This document shows, piece after piece, positions 53,478-64,000 of a stretch of 64,000 bases of DNA. Under the pieces are notes generated by a model. That model did not search any database and had not been told where the DNA came from. It saw only the letters and a list, made by a program, of their open reading frames with translations. Position numbers and translations under genes: made by a program. Origin of the DNA: Theropithecus gelada (Eukaryota > Chordata > Mammalia > Primates > Cercopithecidae); NCBI RefSeq assembly GCF_003255815.1, contig NC_037681.1, forward strand, positions 73,284,007 to 73,348,006, read 5' to 3'. Positions within the stretch are counted from its first letter, which is position 1. Every line of letters begins with the position of its first letter.

Positions 53478-53585
53478 CTTTTTTTTTTTTTGAAACTGAT
53501 GTTTATTTTCCATGTTGCTTAAGAGCTTGTGCAAGAGTAGTTTAAGACCATTCAGTGGTTGCTCCTACCCATTCAGTGGGCTGAG
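53478..53585 (-). pseudogene. 5'-truncated processed mRNA retrocopy (parent unidentified)
   Basis: A 13-T run (53479-53491) followed by 94 bp, bounded by a perfect 17-bp target-site duplication 'cagacattcctttcttt' (53461-53477, 53586-53602). On the minus strand the insert reads as an mRNA 3' end: an AATAAA signal (reverse complement at 53502-53507) about 10 nt before the poly(A) junction. The target 'cttt/aaag' suits the L1 endonuclease. It matches no Alu, L1 or MIR wording. I could not name the parent gene. 'ccattcagtgg' occurs twice in it, 21 bp apart. Confidence 0.88.
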
Positions 53586-53602
53586 CAGACATTCCTTTCT
53601 TT

Positions 53603-53974
53603 AAAGACCTGCCTCAACTTCCTTCCTCTCAAGGGGAAATGTAAGAGATGAGCACAAATATGATGCTTCCCATCACAGTTCCTGTCATGTTCTCATGACA
53701 TGACACCAATATAAGCCTGTTGCTCATATTTGCTCTCCATCTCATCTCTCCACATTTTCTCAGCTTTATGGTTCTTGTGCCAGTAGATGCTTCTATCTAG
53801 TACCTCAGTATCTACCTGCCTTAGGCCACTTCTTGTCTCTCATACAGTAGACTCTATTATGGAATTGAGTCACAAAAAAGGCACACACTCGGACTTTTAC
53901 TCAGTGCTTTGGGTATATCTAACAACTGGGCTTTGGACATATCTAACTTCAAATGCATAACCCCTGAAGGAGCA
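53603..53974. other. No recognisable feature
   Basis: Unique sequence without a supported feature. Confidence 0.4.
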
Positions 53975-54118
53975 GGGATCATTTTCATTTTAGAGATAAG
54001 TAAAACAAAACTTGTAAAAGGTAGGTGTATATCAACATCAGGCAGCTAGTGAGTGAAAAACTTGGATTCAATCACAGATGCGTGCGAATTCAAACTCAGG
54101 CCCTTCACCTCTGCCTTG
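53975..54118 (-). mobile_element. MIR-like fragment, antisense
   Basis: 'cattttcattttagagataa', 'gcagctagtgagtgaaaaac' and 'aactcaggcccttcacctct' follow antisense MIR order but are much diverged. Confidence 0.5.
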
Positions 54119-54284
54119 TTAGTAAGTCTTGCCCTTGGTATTATTTTCATATGCTTTAATTACATCTTACATACTGGCAAATACAATTTACTTCTTTTGT
54201 ATGAAAACTAATTCCACTTTGATGATAATTGCTTAATAACTGCACTGAGTTTTGAGGAATCCTCTTTCTGACCATTTGTGTAAT

Positions 54285-54370
54285 ATTTGGGGTTATAAAA
54301 ATCTTCACTTACAAATGAGGGGAAAAAGACACAGAGGGATAAGTAATTTGCCCATTTTCACACTGTTATT
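54285..54370 (-). mobile_element. MIR-like fragment, antisense
   Basis: 'cttacaaatgaggggaaaaa' followed by 'gacacagagggataagtaat' and 'ttgcccattttcacactg' resembles the antisense MIR core. Confidence 0.55.
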
Positions 54371-55890
54371 TTTGCATAAATTGTTAGTTCTCCCTCACTT
54401 CAACATATTTGCTCTTTGCACTAATATATGCTGTCTTTTGATCAGCTTCTTCTTGCCTGTGAAATATCAGCATGATTAAATGACATATGATAACTCTGGT
54501 AACTTTGATGTGTCACCTTCCAGTCTATCCTTCATTCATTACCTCTTTAATTGGCTAAGCAATCACATATTTGCACTTACAATGTGGCAGCATAATTCAT
54601 GCCAACTTCTCTCCTTAGGGCTGGTGTGACCTCAGTGCCTAATACAGCCTCCATCTGTTCCATTTCACCCACTATTCTGTATTATAAAACCTCCTCATCT
54701 ATTACTGGCTGACCTCAGGGCCCCTCACACTGGCCATTTGCCATATGCAGTGCCTTTCAGTTACCCTCAAAGTCAGGGTTTGAAATGCATTTCCATTACC
54801 ATCCCTCCCTACACTCTACACAGCATTACCCCTGCCTGCCAGCCAGAGACTCTTTTCTTATCTGTGAAATGTGAATGTCCTGGGGAGAGGGCAAACCATG
54901 CCACTCCATTTTAACTGGCCTTCTGGGGCCCAGTTCCCAGTCCTTAAACACCTCAGCTTCATCTGTTGAATCTATTAGGCATAAGGCACTGTGAGAGTCT
55001 TTAGAGAGCATCTCACATTGACTCATTTGCTACCCAGGCAGCCAAAGAACCAGGGCAAAGTTATATATTGTCATGGCATTTATTAAGCCTGATTCTGTCT
55101 TCAGTGTGCAGGGGAGTATCACTTATAGTTAAGAATACCCCAAAGTTGCCATTTATCTTACTCTTTCTCTAAGAACTCTCAGTGCTTCTGCTTGAGCTTT
55201 GTGGAATTGCTATACTCTTTAAAAATTATTCTCTATCCTACCTCCCTGTTTTTCCCCTCTGCTTTCACTCTATTATTCACTGATTGAAACTGCACCCAAC
55301 ACAATCAGGGCATCTGAGAAATACAGCTGATACCAAATGTTTCATCCTTCAGCTATCCATGCGAGTCTGACAATTGATTCATTGTCCTCTTATTTCTCTA
55401 GTCTCCAAACATATGGCTTCATGTGTTAATAAAATTGACTCTACCTGTTCAGGTTAAAGCTTGCATGGGTGCACTTTTGTTCTTATTTTCAAAGACTTTA
55501 AAAACAGCTGCATCTCTCCATGACAATTTCCTAGGATCATAAGCAGAACCTTTTAAGGAAAAGGTTTCAATTTGCCTCCATAAAGGAGAATAAAATGTAA
55601 TCATCATAATTTTCATCTGGCAAATCAAACTGCAACATCTCTGAGGGTTAGCATGGAATAACGGTGTGAGTGGTAGATGTGTGGCTATCTTACAAAGAAT
55701 AGCTTGTTCGCATTACTGTACACTATCAATTTCTACAAGTTTATCAACTGAATGTCTTTCATTTTCTTTTGATTTCTTGTCCTCTTACTGAGGAAATGAG
55801 CCTAATTAGCATAGATCAATGCAGTCTCCAAGGTGGAAGAATACATGAGCTAAAACTGTACATTTCTGGAATGGACTCTTCTACATTTTG
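54371..55890. other. No recognisable feature
   Basis: About 1.5 kb of unique sequence. A 66-codon minus-strand frame at 54826-55026 has no recognised domain. Confidence 0.4.
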
Positions 55891-55894
55891 CTAG

Positions 55895-56376
<482 letters not shown>

Positions 56377-57054
56377 GGCTGTTGTTTTTAATAAGAGAGA
56401 CAAGAGAAACCATGGAAAATGTTTCACTCCCCTAAAATCTCTATCCAAGCTACACTATGCCTCTGAGGAAGTACTGAAAACATCTCTGCCTGTAGTGGCC
56501 TATATACCTGTTCTGGATAATCTGGTTAATGCCAAACAGTGTCTGTGTCACTCGGGTCCTATATTTTGGAGCACTGGGCTGATCAGATTAGTCTAGGCTA
56601 CAGTGAACCTTGCCAGCAGGTTCCCACTCCTACTTCGGATCAGGGAAAAGGAACAACCTCCCCAGTAGATTCAAACTTATGAAATCATTCTAACAGATAC
56701 ATTATATTATTGCCTTTCTTCCCACAGCAGAATAGGAACAAAACACATCCTTTTAGCCAAGTCTGACAATAACCATGCCAAGCCTCTTGATGAGACCCAC
56801 ATACATATGATTCCACATCTTGAAAAGCTCACTAGGTGGACTTCATGAACTTTATTCACTGGAAAGTTTTAAGTATCCTTGACATCAAAGACAATCAGTA
56901 TTCCCCCAAAAGACCATTTGAATACATGTTAAGAAGCAGGAGCTATATCTATGACTCAAGAAGCAGAGATATTATATATCCCTAACTAAGAGTCACAAGG
57001 GATTTCTTGACCTAAAATGAAAGACAACAGGATAAGATGAAAAGCATGAACTGG
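56377..57054. other. No recognisable feature
   Basis: Unique sequence without supported features. Confidence 0.4.
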
Positions 57055-57118
57055 AGCAGTCACAAGGTCTCTGAGCTTCAGTGGTCTTAGCTGTAGCATG
57101 AGAAGATTGGACTAAATA
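57055..57118 (+). mobile_element. MIR-like fragment, sense
   Basis: 'ctctgagcttcagtggtctt' then 'gtagcatgagaagattggac' matches the sense MIR middle. Short. Confidence 0.5.
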
Positions 57119-57590
57119 AATAAGCATTTTCAAAGTGTGTTCCACAGAACACCAACCCAAAAGGGATTAATCATAAAAAAGCAGGTTCTTTGGTTTAGTT
57201 AGCTTGGGAAATGTTCCATATCAAGTAATTTTGGAGAAAGCTATTTTGGGAAAGCTATAGTGTCTCTTAGGGCACAATCCTTTAAACTGTTTAACTTTGC
57301 ATAAACCAGCATTTTTCTAGCCTGTCTGAACACTGTACTAATTGTCAACATTTTTTTATAGCTGATGCTCCATAGAACATGCATGATAGGTGTAAGTCAC
57401 CTCAAAAGTATCCAACCACGATTCCAAATCAGTTCCTGCTGTAAGAGCTTTCTAATTTTGATTTGAACTAATCTCCAGGGCAGAAGGATATGTCACTGAA
57501 GCAGGTATAGTCAATACTCTGACACTCATCTCTAACTGCCCAAAGGCTGCTTACTAGGAACACCTCAGATTCTGTAATTAAATACTTTTT
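57119..57590. other. Unassigned; hAT-like wording near 57.13 kb
   Basis: 'ttttcaaagtgtgttccaca' resembles the terminus of a hAT-type MER element, but no matching right end was found. Confidence 0.3.
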
Positions 57591-57945
57591 TTTCCAGCTG
57601 TGGAAATAGACTCAAAGGAAAGAGCAAGCCTGGAGAGGCAGTGTTAATATCCCTGGAATTAGCACATGACAAATGACAGAAGGAGATTTGGTGAATAAAC
57701 GTTCCAGCTTTATACCCCTAAGGTAAAATAGCTCTGAGGCATGATCTGCACTGACCCCCAGAATTCCCCAGTGGGATTAAGCTCCAGCTGTCCTCAGTAG
57801 TAACTTTGTGGATGAAAAATGATATCATGTCATGCTTTGTTTCACTTATCTTCTCTCCTAGTGGTGTTTCCCGGGATCACCTGATAAACGAACGATTGCA
57901 CTAGAATCCTTGTCATTCGTGTCTGCTACTGGTTAAAACCAAATA
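57591..57945 (+). repeat. Possible old LTR-type repeat 3' part
   Basis: 'agtgggattaagctccagct', 'cttctctcctagtggtgttt', 'cccgggatcacctgataaac' and 'actagaatccttgtcattcg' recall the 3' part of a common old LTR family. The match is from memory and the family is not named. Confidence 0.4.
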
Positions 57946-59446
57946 GACAACCACCCTCTCTGATGAATAATGTCCCCAGATTGAAGCGTTCTATTGACAA
58001 AGGTATGCAAAACATGTCAGCAATAGTTTGAGATTATAAAGTAAGTTCAAAAGTCAGGTTCTATAAGCAGCCAAGATCATTAGCATTATACCAAGTAGAA
58101 GTTAGTAAAGACAGAATGTCTTTGGAAGATTTTTAAACATCCTATTAAGCTGGTGGCCCTAAGAAACTGTATGTAACAGGGCCCTGAGACTGCCATGTGT
58201 TTGACACTTCTGCTTCTCATAAATGTCTACAGATATTGGAAGGAGGATTATGGAGTGAATTACAAGGGAAGCTTCAGTTATATAGGACTTTCGGACCAGA
58301 GAAGAAGACAAAAATACTTGGGGGCAATGGAATAAAGATGAGGATAACTGTCTCATTTAAAAAAAAAAAAAAACAGATCTTTACTGAAGAAAGTTACTAA
58401 CATTACTTATATCCAACTAATATTAACAATAACCTGACGTCAAGAAGCATTACTTTTATCAACAAGTACTTATTACAAGTAATCTACCTAAATAATTGTT
58501 TATAAGATAAGGAGATAGAAGCAGCATCACCATTTCCAGGTCACTAACGTTACATGGCACGAAAGTAACAATATTGGAAACAATATCATTGCTGGAAAGG
58601 TCTAACCAAACTTTCCATACTAGGACCTAACCATTATAAAACCCTCTTTCAGATAATATCTATAGGATGAGAAACTCAACCCATTTCATTGCTGAGCGGT
58701 TTTTCCAAGATTGAGGCAAAATCTGTCCCATCTACCTAGCCCATTGTTTCTTATTCTAGGGTATTATTAGAGATGCACTTAGTTTTCTTCTTCTTTATTT
58801 GACAGCTCTCACTTTATATAAGAAAAAAACATCACTTTTCTATGTTAATAATGTACTAAAAATTATAATTACACATCAGAAAACTCTAGTTCAAATTTTA
58901 TATTGAAAGTGCTGTTCCCTACTTCCCTTGAATTGGAAGTAATACTTAATGGATGATTGTCTGTTGTAACTCTTGATTGCTGGTAGTATCATTTTAAACT
59001 TAACACAGTGATAGGCACCTAATTTTAAAGAATTCCAAGAAAAGGCAAAGATAACCTACAACTTCACTCAGCCACAGAGTCTTGATCTTAATGGTGCTAT
59101 GGTGGTCTAACTTATCATCAATTACCCAATTTGATACTTTGAAAATTGGGATTCCAAATAGGAATTGGGAATTATTGCTAAGAGCCTCATATAAATGGAA
59201 TCTGCAGAACACTAATCAGGCATTTTTAAACAGATGAACTGACCCTCCACAAGTTCTATAATTAATTATGAGCTTGATCCTCTAAGCCCTATCATATTTA
59301 GAAACCTTGGACCCACATGCCCTCCTGATAGTGTGGTACTTTCTGTAGGCTGATTCACTGCCAGCAGGGGCATAGGAAGGTCACCAAAACCGGCAGGGAA
59401 CTAATAGGATGAGTTTATTTTCTGACTGATGAATTTGAGTCAACAT
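57946..59446. other. No recognisable feature
   Basis: AT-rich unique sequence with a 14-A run at about 58359. Short frames (65-70 codons) show no domain. Confidence 0.4.
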
Positions 59447-59592
59447 TAAATGATGGAAAGAGCACAGAATTTAAAGACAGAATACTTGACCTTGAGTTAC
59501 AATGTTACACCTCAAAATGTATGTGATTTTGGAAAAAAAGTAAGTGCATGAACCTTGGTTTACAGATTTGTAAAATAAAAATAACTTTCAAA
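59447..59592 (+). mobile_element. MIR SINE, sense
   Basis: 'gatggaaagagcacagaatt', 'gaccttgagttacaatgtta', 'atgtgattttggaaaaaaag', 'ccttggtttacagatttgta' is a diverged sense MIR. Confidence 0.7.
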
Positions 59593-59663
59593 AATTTGTC
59601 CTTATTATCTTAAAGTTATTTTTAACGTTTAAATCAAATAGCATATTTTACAACCATGTTATA

Positions 59664-59702
59664 AAGTACTATGCAAATATATACTATTTTTCAACTTAAA
59701 AG
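59664..59702 (+). repeat. Short dispersed direct repeat, copy 1
   Basis: 39 bp including 'atactatttttcaactta' repeated at 60296-60334 with two mismatches. Confidence 0.85.
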
Positions 59703-60036
59703 CCTTTAATATCATATGCCTCAAATAACTTGGCTTTCCTTAGAGAAAGGGAAAGAAAATTGATCTGATTTAAATAAGAACTTCACGTATCTGAAATTCA
59801 TTAATTTTCTATTTTGAAGTCTCAATATTTGGATTATTTTATTATTTTTCTTGACAGATGTCATGACTAATCTCCATCTTCACACAGGTACCCTAGGATG
59901 TTGTGCCAGGGCACAAAGGTCAGGATGGGTTATGGCTTTTGAGATAAGAGTTTTCCCCTGCAACCTGAAAAGCAACACTCTAAATGGGTGAAAGAGGGAT
60001 GGGTCCTTCCTGGGTTCCTATTGAGGCTCTAAGAGC

Positions 60037-60079
60037 CTTTTGAGGAGAAATAGTGATTCTTTTGAGGAGAATAGTGACT
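60037..60079 (+). repeat. 22-bp tandem duplication
   Basis: 'cttttgaggagaaatagtga' is followed directly by a second copy lacking one A. Confidence 0.88.
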
Positions 60080-60295
60080 GCAAAATGAAGATGTGCACAC
60101 TCCTTGTTAAGCAATTAAGTTTAGTAACAGGTAAAAATAATTACTTCTCCATCTACCCTTATTTTATTTGGTGGTAAAACACCAAAGATGTCACCTTACT
60201 CTACTATCTTCAAGTAACTTCTACTTGCCTTAAATCTACTAGACCAAGCATGTGCTTAGTGAACTAACAAATGACTGTCACCAAAAATTATTTTG

Positions 60296-60334
60296 AAGTG
60301 CTATGCAAATACATACTATTTTTCAACTTAAAAG
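60296..60334 (+). repeat. Short dispersed direct repeat, copy 2
   Basis: Partner of 59664-59702, about 630 bp downstream, 37 of 39 identical, with unrelated flanks. Confidence 0.85.
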
Positions 60335-60599
60335 TAAGCATAAAAAAGGCTAAACTCTTGAATATTCTTTCTTCGTAGGTCTGGAATTGGTGTGGATTTT
60401 TTTTTTTTTTCTCAAAAAAGACCTCTAGATTATCCTAATGTACATGAGAGTTTAAGAATCACTATGTTTTTCAATTAGCTTTCGGGTTTTTTTGTTTCAG
60501 TTTTCAGCCAAGTCTACTTCACCCTGATTCAGATGCTTTGCCACACACGATTCTTTTTGTTATTACCCAGAATGGCAAATTTTCTCCCCTTTTAAACCG

Positions 60600-62540
60600 G
60601 ATTAAATAAAATAGATGATAGTAAAGGGATACAGATGTTGTAACAGCAGGGAGGAGAATGATAAGGGAGATATTGATGGAAGAGATTTCACCATATTTTT
60701 AGAAAATAAAGATTAAAATGGGGAAATGTAACTGCTAAAACAGGTGGAGGAAGATGCAGCCTAGACAATATCCCAAAGAGGACTTAGTGAGAGAGACATC
60801 AGATTTCTAAAACCATGGAGATCACCAACACTCATCAGTGTAAGAAGATACCCTGAAAAACGGGAGTGAGAATGGTGCTTCACTAAAACGAGAGCTCACT
60901 ATTGAAACTGAAAATAGGATTTGCTGTTAATTTAACCACAGTTAAATTGCTTAACCCTTCAGACATAGTTTTTCACAGCTGTCTTATCATAAGCAAAAAG
61001 AAAAAAAAGCTTAAAGAAATATGAATTGGCTTAGAAAGAAAAGAAAGACCTTCATAATCTAGCACTGTAGAGACCCATAACATGCTGGTTTCTTGCTCGC
61101 ACATGCTGTGGCAACCCCATCAGTGTCCAAGAACTGCAAACGGTACACACGTTTCTCACTCAGCTTCTTTGTTACTGCTTCCTTTGAAAATATAATCAGA
61201 TAAGCAAATATCCTCTGATATTTGATGAAAACGTATACTTTAAAACATATTTAACATCAATAAAAAAGAAAGAATGACTCCTCCCTAAACAGACACATTA
61301 AAGAACACAGAGAGCTTAGAGAAAAAAAAAAAAATCCAGTTGAGAGCGGCATGATCCAAGAAGATATTTTATACATAAATTAAAATTATCCTGCCATGTG
61401 AAATAGACTGAAGGAAACCAAAGGGCTTCTGAAAAAATAAAAATAATTACCAGAATAACAAATTAATCAGAACAGAGAATTAAATCAAGTTAATTACCTT
61501 AAAAGTTTGGGAAGGGGGATTTTTTAAAAGGAATACATAGCGTCCTAAGAGTTACCACTTCTATCAGAAATTCTAGAAAAGGAGAACAAAAAAATGGAGA
61601 GAATTATACTATGAAATAATGAAAGAAAAGGCATTCGTCTTCAGATTGAATGATGGAACCAAGTGCCCAACATAATTAATAAATATACCTACATGCATAA
61701 CTCTAAAATTTCAGGACATCTAAGGATAGGGGAATCTCTTAACCTTAGAGGTAGAGAAGGCTGAAGGCGGGAGGTCATTTCCTAAAGAAGAATAAAAATG
61801 GGAGCAGTAATACTGCATACTAGAAGACAGTGGAATAATTTCTTCAAAGGACAAAGGGAAAAATATTCTCAACCTGTAACTTTATACCCAATTGAATCAT
61901 TACTCAGATGCAGTGGTATGAGATTTAGGAGTCAGTGGATTCACTGTCTTTAAGAAGGCAGGGAAAGGAAACTCCAGGAACAGCGTTGTGCCAAAGGTGT
62001 AGAGAGAAAGCAACCCAGACTGCAGAAGGAGAATTCATAGTTCTGGGTAGAGGTCTCCAGAATAAAGAAAGAGCAATAATACACCTGGATCAACTGTCTG
62101 AGTGAACAGACTAAGGATACAATATAAGAAACAATAAAAGCCTATGGAATATCTAGAGAAAACAAAAACTTGTACAAAAAGAAAGGAAAGAAAAAAGCAT
62201 GATACACAACTTATCTCTGAAGTGAACCAGACAGTTACATACATACATAATAATATTGTATTCTACTCTTGGTTTACTGATTTAACTAAATAGGGATATA
62301 ATTTTATCAGAACATAGGGTAGGAAATATAAGATGTGGTATAAAAAGGTGAAAGTAATCTGTTTATCATGGAGGAAAGCCAAAAGATCTTGTCTAAAATT
62401 TTAACCTAAATATTCTTAAAGACATAGTATTTAGGGGTAAGGAAGGACTATCTAGTAAATTTCTATAGGAGTCCAAATGAATGCATTTAGAGATGAAGGC
62501 TAAGGAATGGCTGAAGCTGACACAGGAAAAGCTTATTTTC
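60600..62540 (+). mobile_element. HAL1 / old L1 ORF1-like remnant
   Basis: The order 'ggaggaagatgcagcctaga', 'gagagacatcagatttctaa', 'ccaagaagatattttataca', then 'actagaagacagtggaataa' and 'aactttatacccaattgaat' resembles HAL1, an L1-related element carrying only ORF1. No open frame remains. Boundaries are approximate. Confidence 0.45.
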
Positions 62541-63198
62541 CATAAAAAATAATTAGTAGTCATTGATTTGTTTTAACCATGTGCACTTTAGTTACAATTT
62601 GAAAGCCACATTATGAAAATATAAATTGCACATGACAACTGTGAAAGACTGGAGGCATAAAAAGGCTTCCAGAAGCTACTGCAGTGTACTGGGTAGGAAT
62701 GGCTTTTGGCATTAATCTATGACAGATTTTAAACATCATTCAGATGATATATCCAAAGAAATTTAGATATATTTACTCAAGTTATATAATTCGAAACTTG
62801 TTTATCAATGAAATTTGCCTTATTCTGTCTTTCTATACTTATTTGGAAACAATTCTAGATTTATAAAAATAAATTAATAGTACAAAGAGTTCCCACTATA
62901 TACTTCATCCAGCTTCTTTTAATGTTGACATCTTAGACAACCATAGAATGATTAAAGTATAGAAAATTAACATTGATTCAATAAACATAATCTAAAAACG
63001 TGATCTGACAGACTAAAATAGACTCTCTTTGTCAATCAGGGCAGACTCTTCCATTAAGAAAACAAAAGTTACCTACAGGCCAAGGGTTTGGGGCTTGGCT
63101 AGCAAGGCAAATCCCTAAAATCCTATGGCTACAAGAAAAACCACATCCTTGGTAAACTCACTAACAATAGGGGTTATCAGGTAAATTGTCAAACCCTT
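62541..63198. other. No recognisable feature
   Basis: Unique AT-rich sequence up to the tail of the terminal L1. Confidence 0.4.
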
Positions 63199-64000
63199 TC
63201 TTTTTTATTTATTTATTTATTATTTATTTATTTATTTATTATTATTATACTTTAATTTCTAGGGTACATGTGCATAATGTGCAGGTTTGTTACATATGTA
63301 ACCTTGTGCCATGTTGGTGTGCTGCACCCATCAACTGGTCAGCACCCATCAACTCGTCATTTACATCAGGTATAACTCCCAATGCAATCCCTCCCCACTC
63401 CCCCCTCCCCATGATAGGCCCCGGTGTGTGATGTTCCCCTTCCCGAGTCCAAGTGATCTCATTGTTCAGTTCTCACCTATGAGTGAGAACATGCGGTGTC
63501 TGGTTTTCTGTTCTTGTGATAGTTTGCTAAGAATGATGGTTTCCAGCTGCATCCATGTCCCTACAAAGGACACAAACTCATCCTTTTTGATGGCTGCATA
63601 GTATTCCATGGTGCATATGTGCCACATTTTCTTAATCCAGTCTGTCACTGATGGACATTTGGGTTGATTCCAAGTCTTTGCTATTGTGAATAGTGCTGCA
63701 ATAAACATACGTGTGCATGTGTCTTTAGAGCAGCATGATTTATAATCCTTTGGGTATATACCCAGTAATGGGATGGCTGGGTCATATGGTACATCTAGTT
63801 CTAGATCCTTGAGGAATCGCCATACTGTTTTCCATAATGGTTGAACTAGTTTACAATCCCACCAACAGTGTAAAAGTGTTCCTATTTCTCCACATCCTCT
63901 CCAGCACCTGTTGTTTCCTGACTTTTTAATTATTGCCATTTTAACTGGTGTAAGATGGTATCTCATTGTGGTTTTGATTTGCATTTCTCTGATGGCCAGT
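63199..64000 (-). mobile_element. Young L1 (L1PA lineage) 3' part, antisense, cut by window end
   Basis: It begins with a (TTTA)n tail, then a 3'UTR with the same doubled 'gttgatgggtgc' block (in reverse) as the L1 at 38.7 kb, then ORF2 C-terminal sequence. The minus strand is open for 172 codons over 63466-63984 (including '[18 protein letters not shown]') ending at the normal ORF2 stop. How much more of the element exists lies beyond 64000. Confidence 0.97.
63466..64000 (-). CDS. L1 ORF2 C-terminal segment, open, partial
   Basis: This is the Cys-rich C-terminal part of ORF2p, open from the window edge to its stop. The Cys cluster that follows the RT domain is intact. It differs at only a few residues from the same region at 43771-44289. 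Whether the rest of ORF2 upstream is intact cannot be seen, so it may equally be a pseudogene. Confidence 0.8.
   Translation of the reverse strand, partial: LAIREMQIKTTMRYHLTPVKMAIIKKSGNNRCWRGCGEIGTLLHCWWDCKLVQPLWKTVWRFLKDLELDVPYDPAIPLLGIYPKDYKSCCSKDTCTRMFIAALFTIAKTWNQPKCPSVTDWIKKMWHICTMEYYAAIKKDEFVSFVGTWMQLETIILSKLSQEQKTRHRMFSLIGEN

Overview
This window looks like non-coding nuclear DNA from a catarrhine primate. It is AT-rich and packed with Alu, L1, MIR, L2, MaLR and DNA-transposon remnants. I found no host protein-coding gene, tRNA, rRNA, known small RNA gene or CRISPR array. The two young L1PA elements (38.7-44.6 kb and 63.2 kb to the window end) share a 3'UTR with a doubled 'gttgatgggtgc' block and an (AATA)n tail. 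From memory this suggests an Old World monkey rather than human; that is an inference. A 390-N gap lies inside one young L1, a usual failure point of draft assemblies.

Layout. 0-3.4 kb: L1M 3' ends, an MST-type LTR fragment, and an antisense THE1/MST element with both LTRs and a shortened internal region. 3.4-16 kb: mostly old unique sequence with one Alu, a hAT-type element, a MER20 and two related LTR-like fragments. 16-24 kb: an MLT1-like LTR, then a full-length-footprint old L1 carrying two Alus and a nested younger L1. 24-38 kb: sparse Alus, a purine and a pyrimidine tract, an L1M 3' end, MIR and MER20. 38.7-44.6 kb: a young L1 with both ORFs present but broken, the N gap, clear target-site duplications and a probable 3' transduction. 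45-63 kb: MaLR LTRs, MIR/L2 remnants, a small mRNA-derived retrocopy and several local duplications that no known mobile element explains. 63.2-64 kb: the 3' part of a second young L1 on the minus strand.

The only proteins recognisable here are L1 ORF1p and ORF2p. Alu copies and the retrocopy depend on ORF2p for mobilisation. The L1 copies seen here are all broken, so any activity came from copies elsewhere.

The most interesting signals are not genes. They are short templated duplications at 49.6/51.4, 15.4+16.2/52.8 and 59.7/60.3 kb, plus template-switch scars such as a 108-bp quasi-palindrome in a MaLR LTR and a perfect hairpin in an Alu. Family names are from memory of consensus sequences and need a RepeatMasker run.
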